A DNA stretch of 64,000 nucleotides from Sulfitobacter geojensis (GTDB lineage Bacteria > Pseudomonadota > Alphaproteobacteria > Rhodobacterales > Rhodobacteraceae), in contig NZ_JASE01000005.1 of the NCBI RefSeq assembly GCF_000622325.1, positions 2,108,001 through 2,172,000 on the forward strand, read 5' to 3'. Below are positions 59,772 to 64,000 of this stretch, piece by piece. The notes under the pieces are model-generated. The model did no database searches. It saw nothing but the letters and a program-made list of their open reading frames with translations, and had not been told where the DNA came from. The translations under genes were made by a program, and so were the position numbers. Position 1 is the first letter of the stretch. Every line of letters starts with the position of its first letter.

Positions 59772-60633
59772 CCCAGATGTCCGGTCCACCACAGACGCCG
59801 TGATCGATCTGACCGATGGATTTCTTGTCTTTGCGTTTATAATCAAAGGTGTGCAGCACAGTGCGGATGGCATTCAAACGGGCGCGGCGTTTGTCATCGG
59901 AGCGCACCACAGTCCACGGCGCATGTGCAGAATGGCTGCGCGTCAGGGTTTCCTGAATGGCATCAGAATAGGCGTCCCATTTACTCAGGCCTTTGACGTC
60001 GATGCCGCTAAGTTTCCACTGTTTCAACGGGTCACTTTCACGCGCAAGCATACGGCGCAATTGTTCGCCGCGACTGACATTGAGCCAGAATTTGAACAGG
60101 TGGATGCCATCATCCACTAGCATTTGCTCAAACGGGGTCACTTGAGCAAAGAAATGTTCGCGTTGCTCGGGCGTGCAAAATCCGAAAACATGTTCGACAA
60201 CGCCGCGATTGTACCATGACCGATCAAAGAAAACCATTTCACCGGCAGAGGGCAGGTGTTTGATATAACGCTGGAAATACCATTCGGCGGCTTCTGTTTC
60301 GGTCGGTTTGGAAAGCGCAATCACATGGGCGGAGCGCGGGTTCAGATTGCCCCGAAACCGTGAGATCGTGCCGCCTTTGCCGGCCGCATCGCGCCCCTCA
60401 AAGACGCAAGCGATGCGGGTGCCCGTGTCCTGCGCCCAAGCCTGCAACTTGACCAGTTCGATCTGAAGCTGCGCCATTTCGCGCTCATACACCTTACGCG
60501 CCATCCGTTCGGAATGGGGGTAATCGGGCGCCAAAATGTCGCCCTTGTCGGCACGTTTGATGGCTGCGCGGATGTCGTCGGGCGCGTCATTGTTGAAATA
60601 GGCGCTGATCGCGCCGTCAAAGGGCAGGTCCAT
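59764..60633 (-). CDS. ppk2: Polyphosphate kinase 2
   Basis: 289 aa, PPK2 class I single-domain kinase. Walker A is [11 protein letters not shown], Walker [11 protein letters not shown], and [18 protein letters not shown] is the lid region. Uses polyphosphate to phosphorylate nucleoside diphosphates. A GGAGG site precedes the ATG. Confidence 0.92.
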   Translation of the reverse strand: MDLPFDGAISAYFNNDAPDDIRAAIKRADKGDILAPDYPHSERMARKVYEREMAQLQIELVKLQAWAQDTGTRIACVFEGRDAAGKGGTISRFRGNLNPRSAHVIALSKPTETEAAEWYFQRYIKHLPSAGEMVFFDRSWYNRGVVEHVFGFCTPEQREHFFAQVTPFEQMLVDDGIHLFKFWLNVSRGEQLRRMLARESDPLKQWKLSGIDVKGLSKWDAYSDAIQETLTRSHSAHAPWTVVRSDDKRRARLNAIRTVLHTFDYKRKDKKSIGQIDHGVCGGPDIWDG

Positions 60634-60681
60634 GGGGCCTCCAGAAGAGAATGTTACACTCTATATGGGATGTTAATCGGC

Positions 60682-61653
60682 TTAACGCAAACCCGCACGG
60701 GCCGCTGCGCGATCAATTGCGGCCTCAACAGCGTCAGGGGCGGTGTGTTGGGGCATATGCCCTTCGCCTGCCAGCACGGTCAGCTTGCCGTTTGGGACGT
60801 CGCCCATCAACACCTCAGCATGAACGCTTAGCGGAACAATCGTGTCAGCATCCCCATGTACCGCTTCGATGGGCATGCGCAGAGAGCCATAATTCTTTTG
60901 CATTTCAACAACATGCGGGCGCGAGGCGTTGACCTGTTGGGCGTTGGCCCGGGTGCTTTCACGGCGCAGCGTCAGACCTGTGCTGATATGATCCGCGTAG
61001 CCTGCCGGTGCCTCTTGCGGGGCGAAGATGGAAGTGATGCTGTCCGACACAAAACGTTGCGGCACAAAGGCGGTGATCAGCGGCACGACCAAGGCCCCGC
61101 CAAGTTTTGAGCCGAAAACACCATAGGTCCAGCCCAGCTCACCTGGCCAAGGTTCCGACACGGCTGAGACCAGCACAAGCGCCGCCGTGTCATCAGGACG
61201 GCCAAGTCCCCAAGCAAGCGCGACGATGCCGCCGAAGGAATGGCCCAGAACAATAGGATTTTGCACGCCAAGCTGATCGGCGGCTTTTTGCAAAAGGGCT
61301 GCCTGTTCTCGCGGTGATTCTTCGTTGTTGTTCCACGCGCCGCCATGGCCTTTGGGACGGCCGGTCCAGCCCAGACCGGGGCGGTCCAGCAGGATCACGC
61401 GGTAGCGGTCGGTCAACCGGTCCGCGAACCCCATTGTAAAATCCTTCAGGTTTCCGCTGGCACCGTGCAACATGACCAGATCCGGCCCTTGTCCCATGAC
61501 AAGCGCGTGCACCGGCACACCGTCCACATCCAAAACCTGCCCGACAGGCGGCGAAGTGGTTTCTGCCTGTGCTTCACGTGCGCCGGCACGCCATTGCACC
61601 ACAACAATCGACGCGGCAATCAGGATCGTTAGAACTATCACGCCGCGCCTCAT
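60682..61653 (-). CDS. Membrane-anchored alpha/beta hydrolase
   Basis: 323 aa. An N-terminal membrane anchor (GVIVLTILIAASIVVVQW) is followed by an alpha/beta hydrolase fold with oxyanion motif LHGASGN, nucleophile Ser in LGHSFGG, Asp in HGDADTIVP and His in EGHMPQ. It starts one base after the metA stop, so it is co-transcribed with metA, but a metabolic link is not obvious. Confidence 0.83.
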   Translation of the reverse strand: MRRGVIVLTILIAASIVVVQWRAGAREAQAETTSPPVGQVLDVDGVPVHALVMGQGPDLVMLHGASGNLKDFTMGFADRLTDRYRVILLDRPGLGWTGRPKGHGGAWNNNEESPREQAALLQKAADQLGVQNPIVLGHSFGGIVALAWGLGRPDDTAALVLVSAVSEPWPGELGWTYGVFGSKLGGALVVPLITAFVPQRFVSDSITSIFAPQEAPAGYADHISTGLTLRRESTRANAQQVNASRPHVVEMQKNYGSLRMPIEAVHGDADTIVPLSVHAEVLMGDVPNGKLTVLAGEGHMPQHTAPDAVEAAIDRAAARAGLR

Positions 61654-61654
61654 T

Positions 61655-62575
61655 TCACCGGTTTCCGATGGCCGCCATATCAAACGGCGTGGATTGGTAT
61701 ATCTCGTTGATCCAGTTGCCATACAGCAAATGCGCATGGCTGCGCCAGCGGTTGGTCGGCGGGCGTGACGGATCATCGTCGGGGTAATAATTGCACGGCA
61801 CATTGATCGGCGTGCCCTCGGCTACGTCGCGGTCATATTCCTGCTTTAGCGTGTCACTGTCGTATTCAAAGTGGTTGAATACATAAAGCGCCCGGTGCGC
61901 GGGATCTTCGACCAGACAGGGGCCAACTTCGTCGCTGCCCAATAGTGTGATAAGGCCGTCATGCGCATCGACTTCGGCTTGGCGCATTTCGGTCCAGCGC
62001 GACACGGGCATCACACATTCATCGGAAAACCCGCGCAAATAGGGCGAAGCAGGCAGCAGGTTGCGGTGTCTGAAACAGCCGAACGCCTTGTGCTCAAGGA
62101 TGTGTTTCTTGACGCCGTGAAAATAGTTGATCATCGCCATGCCGCCCCAGCACACGCCAAAGGTGGAATGCACATGGGTCTGGGTCCAGTCCATCACACG
62201 GGTCAACTCGTCCCAATACCCGACATCCGTGAAATCCATATGTTCGATCGGCGCACCCGTGATAATCAGCCCGTCAAATTTTTCGTCCATGACTTCTGAA
62301 ACAGGACGATAAAAACTTTCCATATGTTCGGCAGCGGTGTTTCGGGTCTGGTGATCCGACATGCGCAAAAGGGTCAGTTCGATTTGCAAGGGCGTGGCCC
62401 CGATCAGCCGTGCAAACTGGTTTTCCGTCTGGATCTTTTTCGGCATCAGGTTAAGCAAAGCAATACGTAACGGGCGGATGTCCTGCGAGGCCGCCAGCTC
62501 TTCGTCCAGTACCATTACGCCTTCGCGCGTCAGCACGTCAAAGGCAGGCAGGGTGGAGGGCAGTTTGATAGGCAT
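61655..62575 (-). CDS. metA: Homoserine O-acetyltransferase MetA
   Basis: 306 aa. Catalytic Cys142 (FGVCWGG), His235 and Glu237 (NHFEYD) are in their canonical positions. Residue 111 is Glu ([10 protein letters not shown]), where E. coli MetA has Gly; Glu111 is associated with acetyl-CoA use. The enzyme thus probably acetylates homoserine for methionine synthesis. Confidence 0.93.
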   Translation of the reverse strand: MPIKLPSTLPAFDVLTREGVMVLDEELAASQDIRPLRIALLNLMPKKIQTENQFARLIGATPLQIELTLLRMSDHQTRNTAAEHMESFYRPVSEVMDEKFDGLIITGAPIEHMDFTDVGYWDELTRVMDWTQTHVHSTFGVCWGGMAMINYFHGVKKHILEHKAFGCFRHRNLLPASPYLRGFSDECVMPVSRWTEMRQAEVDAHDGLITLLGSDEVGPCLVEDPAHRALYVFNHFEYDSDTLKQEYDRDVAEGTPINVPCNYYPDDDPSRPPTNRWRSHAHLLYGNWINEIYQSTPFDMAAIGNR

Positions 62576-62662
62576 GGGATCAGGTCCGGTCTTGTGAAGG
62601 GGTTAGATAGTGCGCCGTTGCCGTGCTGCCAAGGGAGCAGTGCTCACGATCTGGCGAGGGGG

Positions 62663-63517
62663 TTATGCATCCAGAGTGCTTGCGATGAGGTCAACAAAAT
62701 CGCTTTCGGTTTGCAGAGTGCCGATTTGATCGGGGGTGATGGTCACCCCCCATTTCGCCATGGCCTCATAACGGGGCTGGCGATGCGACAGGGCCTGCGC
62801 ATAGGTCCAGCGCACAAAGGCATCTGGATCAACATCACCTTCCGCGCAGTCGTTTTCATCCAGGTATTCCTGCCACACACGGGTCAGGAATTCGGGTTGA
62901 TAGGCCATCGGTTTGGGCGCGCGGTCAAAGCGTTTCACCAGTTCTTGGGTATGGGCCGCGTCACCTTTGATCCAGACCAGCAGGCATTCTTCGGCCAGCG
63001 CGCTGAGCAGGGGATCCGCGGGATCATCCGCATTAACCCATTCGCAGATCGATCCACCTGTGTCACAGATGAAATGTTCATAGCCATAAAGTGTCTTCGC
63101 CCGATCCGCGAAATGGGCGGTATCCAGCAGCGCGGCAATCTCGCCCTGTTTGAACGCCTCCTGCCGTTGCGCATATTCGGCCATCGGCAATCCGCCTTTG
63201 GCCGGATCACCCGGTTTGCCCAGCCATGTAGCAACGGGCGACAGGTTTTCAAAAGTGATGTTAGACGCGATATAGATGCTGTCGGACAGCAGCAGATCGC
63301 GCAGGAACGGCACTTTCATCGCTTCGGCTTTGGCATTGTCGAGTATGGTTTCGCCCAGATAGCGCGTCCCGATGCGGTAATCGATGGAGTAGTGAAACCA
63401 GTCGCCGGATCCGCGGAGCAGGCCCGACAGGTGCGTTTTGCCCAAACCCGACATGCCAAAGACCAAAACTTTGCGGCGCGGGGCGTCGCGCCATTCTTGA
63501 GCGGTGTTGTAAAGCAT
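62663..63517 (-). CDS. P-loop ATPase/kinase-like protein of unknown function
   Basis: 284 aa. The P-loop GMSGLGKT lies at 21-28; CDTGGSICEW and a DPADPLLSAL stretch follow. The overall look is that of a kinase or ATPase-like protein acting on an unknown substrate, with no further recognised domain. Spaced 87 bases upstream of metA on the same strand. Confidence 0.65.
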   Translation of the reverse strand: MLYNTAQEWRDAPRRKVLVFGMSGLGKTHLSGLLRGSGDWFHYSIDYRIGTRYLGETILDNAKAEAMKVPFLRDLLLSDSIYIASNITFENLSPVATWLGKPGDPAKGGLPMAEYAQRQEAFKQGEIAALLDTAHFADRAKTLYGYEHFICDTGGSICEWVNADDPADPLLSALAEECLLVWIKGDAAHTQELVKRFDRAPKPMAYQPEFLTRVWQEYLDENDCAEGDVDPDAFVRWTYAQALSHRQPRYEAMAKWGVTITPDQIGTLQTESDFVDLIASTLDA

Positions 63518-63549
63518 CTGGCGGGGTCCGTTGGTTAAGGGCGTTGCCT

Positions 63550-64000
63550 TTATCTAGCCCGCGCAGGCAACAGACGCCAGACGCGCCCGTCCAGCACCAG
63601 AAGTCCAAGCGCAAGAAGTGCAAATCCGCCATAGGCAGAGGCGCGCAAGGTTTCGTGCAATACCAGCCCGCCCAGCACCATAGCGAATGGCGGGATCAGA
63701 AGGGTAACCAGCATCAGGTTGCCGCTGCCCGCCATGGCTAACACGCGATAATACAGCAGATAGGCCAACGCCGTCCCGATCAACGCGTAATACCCGATGG
63801 CCACCATCGTGTCGGTTTGCAGGTTTAGGGTCAGCGGCCCCTCGACCATCCACGCCAAGGGCAGCATGATCAGGGTCGAACCGGTCACCATGCCGGCGGC
63901 GGCCACCTGCGGCGGTTGGCCGGCCAGCCGTTTTCGCGCCCAGACCGAGGCCAGCGCATAAGAGATCGTGCCGCCAATCACCGCCAGTTGCGCCAGCGAA
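63550..64000 (-). CDS. EamA/DMT family transporter, partial (5' end outside window)
   Basis: The C-terminal part of a DMT-superfamily exporter, about five hydrophobic segments (for example MVAIGYYALIGTALAYLLYY and LVTLLIPPFAMVLGGLVLHE). The frame stays open to the right edge, so the N-terminal half is missing. Substrate unknown. Confidence 0.85.
   Translation of the reverse strand, partial: SLAQLAVIGGTISYALASVWARKRLAGQPPQVAAAGMVTGSTLIMLPLAWMVEGPLTLNLQTDTMVAIGYYALIGTALAYLLYYRVLAMAGSGNLMLVTLLIPPFAMVLGGLVLHETLRASAYGGFALLALGLLVLDGRVWRLLPARAR

Noticed and set aside
62576..62662. SAM-II, SAM-V or SAM/SAH riboswitch before metA
   Set aside because: The 87-base leader was read for the conserved cores of these alphaproteobacterial riboswitches and none was found; only weak GC-rich stems occur.

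Overview
This window is a chromosomal segment of an alphaproteobacterium, almost certainly a member of the Rhodobacterales (Roseobacter group). The evidence is a sciP-ctrA pair, TrmFO, LpxI instead of LpxH, two FAD/GcvT fusion dehydrogenases back to back, a two-domain fused oligopeptide ABC ATPase, giant RTX proteins ending in Hint domains, and a GTTC-N7-GTTC LexA box of the Rhodobacter type. The genus cannot be fixed from the sequence alone. Most of the window is core genome. No rRNA, tRNA, CRISPR array, insertion sequence or prophage was recognised.

Layout. 1-7.2 kb: two secreted calcium-binding RTX proteins (1458 and 626 aa) that share a C-terminal autoprocessing Hint module; the first is preceded by a translationally coupled 48-aa reading frame. 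7.3-12.9 kb: a MobA-like nucleotidyltransferase and two divergently transcribed FAD/aminomethyltransferase dehydrogenases of the dimethylglycine/sarcosine dehydrogenase type. 12.9-23.1 kb: housekeeping genes (CorC-like transporter, phosphoesterase-fold protein, xerD, aroK-aroB, ssb, a lytic transglycosylase) mixed with conserved unknowns. 23.2-29.0 kb: a peptide-type ABC transporter (two permeases and a double ATPase, no binding protein nearby) and an AraC regulator. 29.1-42.4 kb: miaA, then the envelope cluster pyrH-frr-uppS-cdsA-dxr-rseP, a 41-aa membrane-protein gene, bamA, a Skp-like gene, and fabZ-lpxA-lpxI-lpxB. This joins isoprenoid precursor, lipid carrier, phospholipid, outer-membrane assembly and lipid A synthesis. 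42.5-49.6 kb: mnmA, sciP-ctrA, ligA-recG and a 42-aa membrane-protein gene with its own SOS box. 49.6-54.5 kb: a NifU-like scaffold, hisI, the tRNA-modification operon trmFO-methyltransferase-gluQ and an enoyl-CoA hydratase. 54.5-64.0 kb: a thioesterase, a DUF1127/MocR divergent pair, rplM-rpsI, an LLM flavin oxidoreductase, a TetR-PPK2 pair, metA with a hydrolase, a P-loop protein and a truncated EamA transporter running off the right end.

The most interesting signals lie between and beside the well-known genes. They are (i) the SOS-box-controlled 42-aa single-span membrane protein downstream of recG, a candidate damage-induced division inhibitor in the style of Caulobacter SidA; (ii) the 41-aa membrane protein between rseP and bamA, whose ribosome binding site lies inside a 9-bp hairpin and which follows a 14-bp perfect inverted repeat; (iii) the 48-aa basic leader ORF coupled by ATGA to the giant RTX gene; (iv) a ~90-nt nested palindrome at 53.5 kb that is not a terminator; and (v) repeated ATACAA sites between the MocR regulator and DUF1127. 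All coordinates, motifs and repeats were read by eye; functions are family-level inferences.
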